64,000 nucleotides of DNA from JANNYA01 sp031422315 (lineage in GTDB: Bacteria > Pseudomonadota > Gammaproteobacteria > Xanthomonadales > SZUA-5), in contig JANOQN010000024.1 of assembly GCA_031422315.1 (NCBI GenBank), positions 1-64,000 on the forward strand. The letters run 5' to 3'. Each line of letters starts with the position of its first letter. Position 1 is the stretch's first letter. Positions 55,834 to 63,833 of the stretch are shown here, piece by piece. The position numbers were made by a program, and so were the translations under genes. The notes beneath the pieces are model-generated. The model was not told the DNA's origin, made no database searches, and was given only the letters and a program-made list of their open reading frames with translations.

Positions 55834-56250
55834 TTAAAACCCGGATGCGCCAGTCAATTTATCGAGCATGAGTTTGCCTGCGGCTGCGGAAACAGTGCTG
55901 GCAAACGTGCCCCAGGCGACGTCAATCATCGACAGGGTTAATGGCCAGTTTTTCATAAGTGCAAGATTGGTTAGATCATAGGTTGCATAGGCAAAAAATC
56001 CGAACGCAGCTGCGCTGATCATCACACGCTTTAAATCAGGCTCAGAACCGAATGGCGCAACCGCGAATAGCATCAGGCCAATCGGAAAAATAATGTAGAA
56101 GATGGCCGCTGCCCAAATATTCGGGCTATCAGCCATTAGGTGCCCGATACCCTTTTGATAAAGCGGCTTAGCAATAACACCAAGCCAAAGTAGATCAATG
56201 GCGAGCATCACGGTAAAAATCGCGCCGTACGCAGCAAGCAATTTGCTCAT
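55834..56250 (-). CDS. DUF2177 family membrane protein
   Basis: A 138-residue protein with four membrane helices and the DUF2177 landmarks: DLLWLGVIAKPLYQKGIGHLM, IFYIIFPIGLMLFAV, AAFGFFAYATYDLTNLAL, and DVAWGTFAS. The family is common and uncharacterised. It lies in the same run of minus-strand genes as the exporter and may be its first member. Confidence 0.88.
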   Translation of the reverse strand: MSKLLAAYGAIFTVMLAIDLLWLGVIAKPLYQKGIGHLMADSPNIWAAAIFYIIFPIGLMLFAVAPFGSEPDLKRVMISAAAFGFFAYATYDLTNLALMKNWPLTLSMIDVAWGTFASTVSAAAGKLMLDKLTGASGF

Positions 56251-56298
56251 TGGCTTACACCTTCTAAAACTTTAGTCTTATTCATAGCTGGCACATTG

Positions 56299-56850
56299 CT
56301 AATGGACATGCGCATTGATCCACGCCACGTAAGCATCCATCCAGCTTTGCATGAACTTCAAACTGCCAGGGCCGATGTTCCCCGACTCATCAAACAGTCC
56401 CTCTTTGGCGTGAACAAAAGCCTCGGGCTGCCCGAGCGTTGGCACATCAAGGTAGGCCAGAATGTTGCGCAAATGCTGTTGCGCCATGGCGGTTCCAGCC
56501 GCGCCTACCGACACGCCTAGAATCCCTGCGGGCTTCCCCGCCCATGCGCTTTGGCCGTACGGCCTTGATGCGTGATCGATTGCGTTTTTCAGCACGCCGG
56601 GAATCGAGCGATTGTATTCTGGCGTTAAAAACAAAAAGCCATCGCTTGCACTCAGTGCACTCTTGAAAAGCTTTACTGATTCTGCTGGACTGGCATCGTC
56701 GTCCTGGTTATAGGGTGGCAAGTCAGCGATAGCTAGCTGGGTAAATTTAAACCCGGCGGGTGCCAGCTTGGTGATCGCATCCGCCAATTTTCGGTTATGC
56801 GATTCACGCCTGAGGCTACCAATGATAACGGCGATTTGACGGCTCTGCAT
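56299..56850 (-). CDS. NADPH-dependent FMN reductase, ChrR/YieF-like
   Basis: A 183-residue flavodoxin-like reductase. Landmarks are IGSLRRESHNRKLADAI (phosphate site), LTPEYNRSIPGVLKNAIDH (flavin-ring site) and KPAGILGVSVGAAG. The family reduces FMN, quinones, chromate or azo dyes. It is 48 bases upstream of DUF2177 and may belong to the same unit. Confidence 0.92.
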   Translation of the reverse strand: MQSRQIAVIIGSLRRESHNRKLADAITKLAPAGFKFTQLAIADLPPYNQDDDASPAESVKLFKSALSASDGFLFLTPEYNRSIPGVLKNAIDHASRPYGQSAWAGKPAGILGVSVGAAGTAMAQQHLRNILAYLDVPTLGQPEAFVHAKEGLFDESGNIGPGSLKFMQSWMDAYVAWINAHVH

Positions 56851-57021
56851 GGCGTTGCTCCAATGGCAAAATGATATCGAGTACGATTCTTAAATACCTA
56901 AGCCATTAAGATCAGTGCTGCAACGTACCAAGCGAGCATTTGCTGATGGCGGTTTAGCTGTTTATTGCTGGGGCCTTGAGCGCAAGTGGGCGCGATTGGC
57001 TATTCGAAGCGTTTAACCCCA

Positions 57022-57050
57022 AAAAAAACCCGCACAAAGCGGGTTTTTTT
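57022..57050 (-). terminator. Intrinsic terminator of the metalloprotease gene
   Basis: AAAAAAACCCGC (57022-57033) and GCGGGTTTTTTT (57039-57050) make a stem, with U-runs when read on either strand. It lies downstream of the protease stop (57097) on the minus strand. Confidence 0.88.
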
Positions 57051-57096
57051 CTAGCTCTGAGGCGCTCGTTACATCATGTACGAGCGCATTAGCGCA

Positions 57097-58353
57097 CTAG
57101 CGAAATGCTGCTACGGTAGCACCACGGGTTCGCCAAACGCGGTTGTTGTCATTCGTGTTGACGGTGCCGATCGCAAATCCGCTAACAGTATAGTTCGGCG
57201 AAGAAAATGCGCCAATTCGGGTGCAGCTTGAACATGGGCCGTTATTGACGGCCATGACGGTGCGGCGGTTTGCCGCGGTGATTACATAGCCATGCCCGAA
57301 CGCATAAGGTGAGGTGGTTGGATCATTGTCATGCCGCGTGCCGACCACGTGGCCAGCTTCGTGGACGAAAGTGAAGTTGCCAGACAAACACGTTGGGTTC
57401 ATTACAAAATAGGCGTTCGCATTGCTGGTGGCAATGCCCGCAGCTTGACCACAAAGCCCGGCGCTAACGGGCGCGACGTAAGCCACGATATCCGCCGTGT
57501 TGGTGTTGCGCTGGCCTGCAATGGCGTCATAAAAACCATCCGATCCGTTAGTCAGGCGCGATAGCATGGTGCTGTAGGTTGATGATTCCGATTGCGTATA
57601 AAACTGGATTGCGCCAGCTTGTTGGAAGCGGATTTCGGTATTGGTGGCGGCTAGCGCTTGATTGGCCTCAGCAAATGCTAAATCAATGGCTTGTTGTTCG
57701 TTACCTACCGATGCCGTCGCAGCTCTGCCAAAGGCCACCATCACGCGGATTGTCGATATCGCTTTGCTGACCGGCCCGGGCGCAGCCTCTTCGACCGACG
57801 CTGCGTTTTGCATCATTTGTGCGTAACCTGCTTCGCTTTCATCGGCTAGAAACTGGCTTTGATCCACTTCAACCAAGGCATGCGCGCCGCCATCGACGGG
57901 AATCAAACGATACAGTTCACCGGCGATGCGTATATCCGCGCGAATTGTGTCACCCGAACGCACGGCGATGATGTTGTTGAGCTGTGCATCGAGTGGAATC
58001 AGACCTTTGACCTCTGCCGAGCTAGGCAGTTTGCCCATATCAAGTTGGCCGATCCAAACGGTGTTGCCGCTTTCCATTTGCTCGAAGCTGGTTTGTTTAG
58101 CCACCACGCTAATGCCGCCCGGAAGGTTCAAGCGCAGGTCTTGATTTTCGCGGGTAATTAAAGCGGCGTTGGCGGCCACAATATCAATGCGGGCGTTAGC
58201 AGGATCTGCCGCAACTTGACGCAGCAGCTCGCCAGGTTCAGCAGTTTGCTGGCGATTACTGGCAACGGCAAACAAATCTTCAGATGCGTTAGCGCCGCCT
58301 GCGAGTGCAGAAATAGCGAGGCTCAAACAAACAGCAATACGAGTGCACTTCAT
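57097..58353 (-). CDS. Secreted metzincin zinc metalloprotease (reprolysin-like)
   Basis: The start is ATG 58353, which has AGGA eight bases upstream and begins the signal peptide KCTRIAVCLSLAISALAGGANA; a long upstream frame to 58539 lacks support. The 418-residue preproprotein has an N-terminal propeptide-like region (about 24-190) and a catalytic domain with HEAGHVVGTRHDND (about 320-333), the HExxHxxGxxHD zinc site of metzincins. A Met-turn is likely in RTVMAVNNGPC. It is probably exported through the Sec route and acts outside the cell. It has its own terminator. Confidence 0.9.
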   Translation of the reverse strand: MKCTRIAVCLSLAISALAGGANASEDLFAVASNRQQTAEPGELLRQVAADPANARIDIVAANAALITRENQDLRLNLPGGISVVAKQTSFEQMESGNTVWIGQLDMGKLPSSAEVKGLIPLDAQLNNIIAVRSGDTIRADIRIAGELYRLIPVDGGAHALVEVDQSQFLADESEAGYAQMMQNAASVEEAAPGPVSKAISTIRVMVAFGRAATASVGNEQQAIDLAFAEANQALAATNTEIRFQQAGAIQFYTQSESSTYSTMLSRLTNGSDGFYDAIAGQRNTNTADIVAYVAPVSAGLCGQAAGIATSNANAYFVMNPTCLSGNFTFVHEAGHVVGTRHDNDPTTSPYAFGHGYVITAANRRTVMAVNNGPCSSCTRIGAFSSPNYTVSGFAIGTVNTNDNNRVWRTRGATVAAFR

Positions 58354-58649
58354 GGATGATTTCCTATGGAAGACAAAAAACGAGTGGTTTGTGTCCGCAG
58401 CTAAAATCAGCTTTGCAAGCTCGTTGCGGCGGCGCGAGTCTACGCCTAAGGAAAATGTAATGAACAGGTGTTTACCGAAAAAAATACGCATGTAATATTG
58501 TATTATTACGCTGGATTTAACAAAAAATTTATGCGGCATTGCAGCATAAAATCAGTGAAACGAAAGCTATCCCCTCCAGTTCGCTGTTGTAAACTTCGTT
58601 TCCAAGCAGCTATGCGCTTGTCAGCCCAATTCAACCTAGGAATTCCTAA

Positions 58650-59205
58650 GTGACGTTACGAAAATCCGTAACCGTCACAATGCTAGGCGCTACTTTGTGC
58701 GCAAGCGTTTTGCAAAGTGCTGGCGCATAGGCTTCCGATATCGCGCGAATTAGTACCTAACGATTTGACGTCGGTCAACCAGCGTGATGTGTTCGTTAAA
58801 AACCTAACTACAGGCGAAATTCGTCGCGCCGAAGCGCTTGGCGGTGGTGATCCAAACGACACGTCAAACGAGTTAGCCATCTCAGGCGATGGAAAAATTT
58901 TAGTATTCCACTCTTTAGCCAGCAATTTAGTAGCAGGCGATACTAATGCGCGCCAAGATGTTTTTCAGATGGACGTGGCAACCGGTGTAATCGAACGTAT
59001 CAGCTTGGCAGCAGGCGGCATTGAAGCCAATAACGACAGCGCATTTCCGGACACCAACGAAACCGCCAGCGTGAGTGTTTTCGAATCCAATGCCAGCAAC
59101 CTAGTAGCGGGCGACACCAATGCGCGCAATGATATTTTTAGCAGTCGGGCCGCCGCATCTTCCTGCGCTCCGGATGCAATTTTTTGTAGTGGTTTTGAGT
59201 TTTAA
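58650..59205 (+). pseudogene. Decayed secreted beta-propeller protein gene
   Basis: A GTG at 58650 with AGGAATT upstream starts a signal peptide (LRKSVTVTMLGATLCASV) that meets TAG at 58728-58730 after 26 residues. A second frame (58717-59205) then encodes two propeller-like units, VFVKNLTTGEIRRA and SNLVAGDTNARQDVFQMD, and ends CAPDAIFCSGFEF, a C-terminal tag found on secreted proteins of Xanthomonadales. The full protein should have many more units, so the middle has been deleted and the frame broken. Expression of the downstream part is unlikely. Confidence 0.6.
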
Positions 59206-59252
59206 AAATAAACAAACAAACAAACTGAGTTGGATTGATCGAAATACGAGAC

Positions 59253-60077
59253 TCAATTGCTCACCCACTCCTCAAAATAATCCACATGCGCAGAAATCGA
59301 CCCGTGATCCGTGCGCGCCAGTATTTTTGTAGCGACGATTCCGGGCTTGAAGTGTTGAATGAGCGCCTCGGTATTTGATCTAGGCACAATCGCATCGGAC
59401 TCGCTTGCGATAATTAGGGTTGGCGCTGCGATACGGGGTACATAGCGCCAGCTTTCAAATTTATCCTGCAAAATGAGTGCGATAGGAATGAAACTAAACT
59501 GCTGCGCGGCTATAGCTTCGATGCTATCGAACGGCGTAATGAGCACTAACCGAGCAATTTTACGTTGGCTGGCAACATAGCTAGCAACGCCGCTGCCTAA
59601 GCTGCGGCCAACTAATAAAATTTCGCCATGCTGCTGACTAAGGCTATCGAACACCCGCAGGGCATTGGCAAAAATCGTCGTCTCAGAAGGCGCGCCGCCG
59701 CTTCCGCCATGGCCAAGTCGATCATGGCCGTAGCCTGGATAGTGCGGCAAATAAATCGCGTGATCTGGAAACTGGGTGGCGAATTCATCAGCATTGTAGG
59801 AGACGTCTTCGCCATTGCCGCCAAAATACAGCAGCGCTTTTTGCGTGGGCCGGGCTTTGGCACTGATGCGTATTGGGCCAGATTCGCCGGGCAAGAAGAA
59901 ATCGTCCGCAAAACTAAAATGCCGTGGCTGTGGGAAGTAAATCATGTTGCGCTGATTGAGGTAAAGCAGCAGGCAAATTGCCGCGTAGCCAGCCAGTAAA
60001 AGTGTGCCGAGTAGCATGAGCCAGCGCCTTAACACGGGTTTGGGTTGCGGCTTTGGTATCTCGTGGCTCAATGCCAT
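59253..60077 (-). CDS. Membrane-anchored alpha/beta hydrolase
   Basis: The start is ATG 60077, four bases after the tatC stop; a 60137 start would overlap tatC by 56 bases. The 274-residue protein has a membrane segment (about 18-39) and a serine hydrolase fold with FGGNGEDVSYN (oxyanion region), LVGRSLGSGVA (nucleophile about 133), SESDAIVPR (Asp) and TDHGSIS (His). Substrate unknown. It resembles the BEM46/FrsA-like membrane hydrolases and follows the tat genes. Confidence 0.85.
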   Translation of the reverse strand: MALSHEIPKPQPKPVLRRWLMLLGTLLLAGYAAICLLLYLNQRNMIYFPQPRHFSFADDFFLPGESGPIRISAKARPTQKALLYFGGNGEDVSYNADEFATQFPDHAIYLPHYPGYGHDRLGHGGSGGAPSETTIFANALRVFDSLSQQHGEILLVGRSLGSGVASYVASQRKIARLVLITPFDSIEAIAAQQFSFIPIALILQDKFESWRYVPRIAAPTLIIASESDAIVPRSNTEALIQHFKPGIVATKILARTDHGSISAHVDYFEEWVSN

Positions 60078-60081
60078 CTTG

Positions 60082-60876
60082 CTAGGCCACCGGCACCGGC
60101 GCGCTTTTGCGATAGGCGGCCGACACCAAAATGCCAACCTCGTACAACAGGCACATCGGAATGCCCATCATCAGCATGGAGATTGCATCCGGCGGCGTCA
60201 TAACAGCGGAAATTGCGAATGCGCCAACAATCACGTAGCTGCGCGCTTCGCGCAGCTGCTCGACGCTCACCCAGCCAAGCACCACCAAAATAAGCACCGC
60301 GACCGGCACTTCAAACGTCAGGCCAAAGGCCAGAAATATCACCAGTGTGAAGTCTAAATATTTGCTGATGTCAGTCATCACCGCGACGCCCTCAGGTGCG
60401 ACTGCGGTAGTGAATTTAAACACCGCTGGCAGTACCAAAAAATAGGCAAATGCACAGCCGACATAAAACAGCAGCGTGGCGGACACTAAAATCGGGACTG
60501 CCAATTTGCGCTCATGCCGATACAGTCCGGGCGCGACGAAACCCCAAATCTGAAACAGCACCCAAGGCATAGCGATCACTAATCCCAAGACCAGCGCAAG
60601 CTTCAGCGGCGTTAAAAACGGTGAGATTGGATCCGTCGCGATCATTTGCCCGCCAGCGGGTAGCATTTGCAGTACCGGCAAAGCTAGCCAGCCGTAGAGC
60701 TTGTTGGCAAAGGGTAAAAGTGCGCCAGCGCAAATTAATACGCCTAGCACCGCGCGCAACAGGCGCGTGCGCAGTTCAACCAAGTGCTCGACCAGCGGCT
60801 GTTCGCCGGTAATGTCGTTAGCGTCGGTGCTGAATTTTGGCCGGCTTTTTTCGTCTGGTAGCTGCGGGTTGCTCAT
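60082..60876 (-). CDS. tatC: Sec-independent protein translocase TatC
   Basis: A 264-residue TatC with six membrane helices. It carries LVEHLVELRTRLLRA (about 30-44, the twin-arginine docking loop), FVAPGLYRHERK, and FGLTFEVPVAVLI (Glu in the fourth helix region). TatC is the receptor for twin-arginine signal peptides in the inner membrane. It overlaps tatB by four bases. Confidence 0.96.
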   Translation of the reverse strand: MSNPQLPDEKSRPKFSTDANDITGEQPLVEHLVELRTRLLRAVLGVLICAGALLPFANKLYGWLALPVLQMLPAGGQMIATDPISPFLTPLKLALVLGLVIAMPWVLFQIWGFVAPGLYRHERKLAVPILVSATLLFYVGCAFAYFLVLPAVFKFTTAVAPEGVAVMTDISKYLDFTLVIFLAFGLTFEVPVAVLILVVLGWVSVEQLREARSYVIVGAFAISAVMTPPDAISMLMMGIPMCLLYEVGILVSAAYRKSAPVPVA

Positions 60877-61397
60877 GGCGTGGTGTCATTCGTTTCGCTA
60901 TTGCCGCGCAGGCGTGAACCCAGGTTCGGCAGGTGTTCGGGCGCATCCGACACTTCTCCTGGGTCCCCGCCTGCGCGGGGATGACGAGGTGGGTTGTCGT
61001 CAGCTGGTATAGCCAATTCAGCAGTGGATTGAGAACCTTGGTCAGCTTTTGGTGCTTCACCCATCAAATCCGCTGAAATTTCCGCCTCTGAGAGAATCGT
61101 GTCAAAGCCCTGGCTTAAGTTCTGGCGTTCGTTCTCAATGGCGTCTGCGATGCCTTTGAACGGCGCGTTGATTTGCTCAGTCATTGACGCCACAGTTGGC
61201 ATGGCAGCTAGGCTTTTCCTAAGCTCATCGGCATCAATTTCACGCTCGATTTCTTGCTTGAGGCCTTCAAAGCTGCGCCTGGCTTTGCGCACGAAGCCGC
61301 CAAATATGCGCGCGGCTTTGGGCAGGCGCTCAGGCCCGAGCACCAGCAGCGCGATAATGCCTAACAGTAGGACTTCACTAAAACCAACGTCAAACAT
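60873..61397 (-). CDS. tatB: Sec-independent protein translocase TatB
   Basis: A 174-residue TatB. The N-terminal helix FSEVLLLGIIALLVLGPERLP (about 6-26) and the amphipathic helix FGGFVRKARRSFEGLKQEIE are conserved. Residues about 115-174 form a Pro- and Glu-rich tail that departs from the family, and 140-165 are made of palindromic repeat DNA (RHPRAGGDPG and LGSRLRGN). TatB works with TatC in signal-peptide binding. The gene follows tatA after 27 bases. Confidence 0.93.
   Translation of the reverse strand: MFDVGFSEVLLLGIIALLVLGPERLPKAARIFGGFVRKARRSFEGLKQEIEREIDADELRKSLAAMPTVASMTEQINAPFKGIADAIENERQNLSQGFDTILSEAEISADLMGEAPKADQGSQSTAELAIPADDNPPRHPRAGGDPGEVSDAPEHLPNLGSRLRGNSETNDTTP
60904..60978. 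repeat. Palindromic repeat pair embedded in tatB
   Basis: CCGCGCAGGCGTGAACCC (60904-60921) and GGGTCCCCGCCTGCGCGG (60961-60978) are inverted with two mismatches. The second half continues ATGACG and matches the element at 912-937. It is read through as TatB residues about 140-165. Confidence 0.8.
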
Positions 61398-61423
61398 ACA
61401 AAACGCTCAAAATTGTGCGCTGC

Positions 61424-61636
61424 TTAAACTTTATCGCGTTCGGTATGCACATCAGTTTGACTGATTTTTGCGGCATCGGATTCGATTTTCGACTTCTCGT
61501 CACCGTTTTGCATGCCGTCTTTAAAGCCTTTTACCGCTTGGCCTAAGTCTTTGCCAGCATTGGCGAGCTTGCGGGTACCAAAAATCAGCACGACTACCAC
61601 CAACAAAATCACTAAATGCGTAATGCTTAAGCCCAT
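61424..61636 (-). CDS. tatA: Sec-independent protein translocase TatA
   Basis: A 70-residue TatA with helix ITHLVILLVVVVLIFGTRKL (about 5-24), the FG hinge, and an amphipathic helix ANAGKDLGQAVKGFKDGM, followed by a charged tail. It forms the translocation pore of the Tat system and heads the tatABC order on the minus strand. Confidence 0.95.
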   Translation of the reverse strand: MGLSITHLVILLVVVVLIFGTRKLANAGKDLGQAVKGFKDGMQNGDEKSKIESDAAKISQTDVHTERDKV

Positions 61637-61770
61637 GACGAGTCCTTAAATTTAGATTAGAACTTGAGGATAACGCATGCGACCGGTTCTAGCCGACATC
61701 ATCTCAAAGCACCGTTAAGGCGCATTTTCGTTTTGTATGCTGCTCAGCGGAGCTTTTCAGCCCCTCTCCT

Positions 61771-62165
61771 GACCTCGCCGATCAATGCCGAGGGGAGCTT
61801 TTTAGCCCCTCTCCCTTTATGGGAGAGGGGTCGGGGAGAGGGTTTCAACGGGATTGCTTCGAATTTGGGGCACCAACACACCCTCTCCCCCAACCCCTCT
61901 CCCATCAAGGGAGAGGGGGGTTTTTAGACCTATCCGAGTAGAGAAATCTGACCTCGCCGATCAATGCTGTGGGGAGTTTTTTAGCCCCTCTCCCTTTATG
62001 GGAGAGGGGTTGGGGAGAGGGTTTCAACGGGATTGCTTCGAATTTGCGGCACCAACACACCCTCTCCCCCTGCCCCTCTCCCATCAAGGGAGAGGGGGGT
62101 TTTTAGACCTATCCGAGTAGAGAAGTCAGATCTCGCCGATCAATGCTGAGGGGAGCTTTTTAGTT
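61771..62165. repeat. 179-bp tandem direct repeat with internal palindromes
   Basis: The start of the unit, GACCTCGCCGATCAATGC, occurs at 61771 and 61950, and (with one change) at 62129, giving two full units and a partial third at exact 179-base steps. Each unit holds two palindromes made of CCCTCTCCC/GGGAGAGGG (for example 61806-61843 and 61877-61919), inverted relative to each other. The family is the same as at 35904-36073. The full 61637-62174 gap between tatA and the Crp/Fnr gene shows no gene. Confidence 0.9.
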
Positions 62166-62174
62166 TTGAACCCG

Positions 62175-62954
62175 TCAGGCTGGGCCTGTCTTCTCCCCAC
62201 CCACATCCGTAAGTAACCTAGCAATTTCTTTCTTCACCACGCCGTAGCATTCGCAGACGCGCTGCTCAAGCCCGTGGCGCTCGAGTACGGCGATGTGACC
62301 GCGCCGATAGCGGATCAAACCCTTCGCTTGCAGTTGACCGGCGGCTTCGGTGATGCCTTCGCGCCGCACGCCGAGCATATTGGCGATTAGCTCTTGGGTA
62401 ATGACCAGCTCAGGCAAGGGCGGGGTTGCGCCTTTGATTTGAGTGGCTAAGTTAACATCGGGTGTCAGTCGATCTAGTGTCAACAGCAGCCAGCGGCATA
62501 GCTGCTGCTCGATGCAGTGGTGTCGATTACAGACCGCCGACTGCGACATTTGCGTCATCAGCGCTTGGGTGTAGCGCAGCAGCAATTTTTGCAGCGCGCC
62601 GCCTTGATCAAACGCGGCTTTTAAGTGCTGGCGATCTATTCGAAATGCCAGCCCAGCCGTTTGCACTACCGCCGAGCTGGTGGTGCTATTGCCGCCCATG
62701 AATAAGCTGACGCCAAGCATGCCTTCACGGCCGACACCGGCCGATTCTGCGGACGCGCCGGATTCGATCACGTAGTGCAAGGATATGATCGCGCTGCTGG
62801 GGAAATAGGCATGGCTGAGCTGTTCGCCAGGTTCGTAGAGCATTTTTCCGAGCGGCAACGTCACTTGTTCCATGTTGAGCGCAAGTTGTTCGAGCTCCGC
62901 TGGCGGCAGCGCGGCGAGCAGGCGGTTTTGCAGCAGAATGCTGGCAGCTAGCAT
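62175..62954 (-). CDS. Crp/Fnr family transcriptional regulator
   Basis: A 259-residue regulator with a cyclic-nucleotide-type beta-barrel (about 20-135, AHAYFPSSAIISLHYVIESG, VGREGMLGVSLFMGG), a dimer helix, and a C-terminal winged helix (about 165-235) with LVITQELIANMLGVRREGIT as the DNA-reading helix. It lacks an N-terminal Cys cluster, so it is not an oxygen-sensing FNR. The effector is unknown. It is 27 bases after the REC-PAS gene and probably co-transcribed with it. Confidence 0.9.
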   Translation of the reverse strand: MLAASILLQNRLLAALPPAELEQLALNMEQVTLPLGKMLYEPGEQLSHAYFPSSAIISLHYVIESGASAESAGVGREGMLGVSLFMGGNSTTSSAVVQTAGLAFRIDRQHLKAAFDQGGALQKLLLRYTQALMTQMSQSAVCNRHHCIEQQLCRWLLLTLDRLTPDVNLATQIKGATPPLPELVITQELIANMLGVRREGITEAAGQLQAKGLIRYRRGHIAVLERHGLEQRVCECYGVVKKEIARLLTDVGGEKTGPA

Positions 62955-62981
62955 TGACTTAATCCTTTTGGATAGTTTTGG

Positions 62982-63833
62982 TTAATGCGCTTGGCTAGCG
63001 GAAATTTCAACGCCAACGCCGCGATAGCCCACGTAACGGCAGCCTTTATCGAACATCGGTTCACCGCTGACCCGAAATTGCTGCTTGCTGCCATCGGCAT
63101 TGATGCGGCTAAAGATAAAATCGAGAAATGGCGCGCGTGCTTCCACGCGTTCGCGCAGCACTTCGCGCTCGGCTTCATTCCAGCCTGCAGCGGTGTTGCC
63201 AGATAGGTTCGCATCTGGCGTGTTTCGGGTTAACCCGCCGACTTGGATGCCGAGCATTTCTAACGCCGGGCCAGATACTTTAGTGAAGCTGCCGGCATCG
63301 TCTTGTTCCCAGTACCAGTCGGAGGCCAGCTCGGTCAAGCTGCGGTAGCGGGCTTCGCTTTCGCGCAGCTCTGCAGTGCGCTCTTGCACGGTTTTCTCCA
63401 GCTCCACCGCGTGCTGTTCGAGCTTTTTGTACAGCAAGCGAACTTCCAGCATGTTGTGGATGCGGGTTTTTACTTCGATTAAATCGAAGGGTTTGCTAAT
63501 GAAATCTTTCGCGCCAGATTGCAAAGCCTGAAGTTTATGCGCCGGCTGAGCGGTCAGCACAATAACGGGCACATAGGCATCGCTTATGTTGGTTTTCAGC
63601 GCGGCCAATACCTGAAAGCCATCCATGACCGGCATTTGTAGATCGAGCAAGATCAAATCAAAGCCAATTTTACGGTGCAGCGCACAGACTTCCTCAGGAT
63701 TCATGGTGCTCTGGAAGTTGCTGTAACCTGCGTCGCTTAATAAGCTTTCTAATAACATGACGTTGGATTCTTGATCGTCGACAATTAAAATACGCGCGGC
63801 GATTATTTCTTCATGGCTGATCAGGGTGATCAT
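62982..63833 (-). CDS. Response regulator with PAS domain (REC-PAS)
   Basis: A 283-residue protein. Residues about 12-130 are a receiver, with phosphorylated Asp in LILLDLQMPVMDGF (about 60) and the Lys of SKPFD (about 113). A coiled coil (LEQHAVELEKTVQERTAEL) links it to a PAS domain (about 160-280). No output domain follows, so it may signal by protein contact. Its start overlaps the upstream gene by ATGA and the Crp/Fnr gene follows. Confidence 0.9.
   Translation of the reverse strand: MITLISHEEIIAARILIVDDQESNVMLLESLLSDAGYSNFQSTMNPEEVCALHRKIGFDLILLDLQMPVMDGFQVLAALKTNISDAYVPVIVLTAQPAHKLQALQSGAKDFISKPFDLIEVKTRIHNMLEVRLLYKKLEQHAVELEKTVQERTAELRESEARYRSLTELASDWYWEQDDAGSFTKVSGPALEMLGIQVGGLTRNTPDANLSGNTAAGWNEAEREVLRERVEARAPFLDFIFSRINADGSKQQFRVSGEPMFDKGCRYVGYRGVGVEISASQAH

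Noticed and set aside
61664..62120. Short open frames in the tatA-Crp/Fnr gap
   Set aside because: They follow the 179-bp tandem repeat and repeat the same peptides; this is repeat DNA, not genes.
61771..62165. CRISPR-like array
   Set aside because: The repeats are 179 bp and directly joined with no unique spacers, and no cas genes are present.
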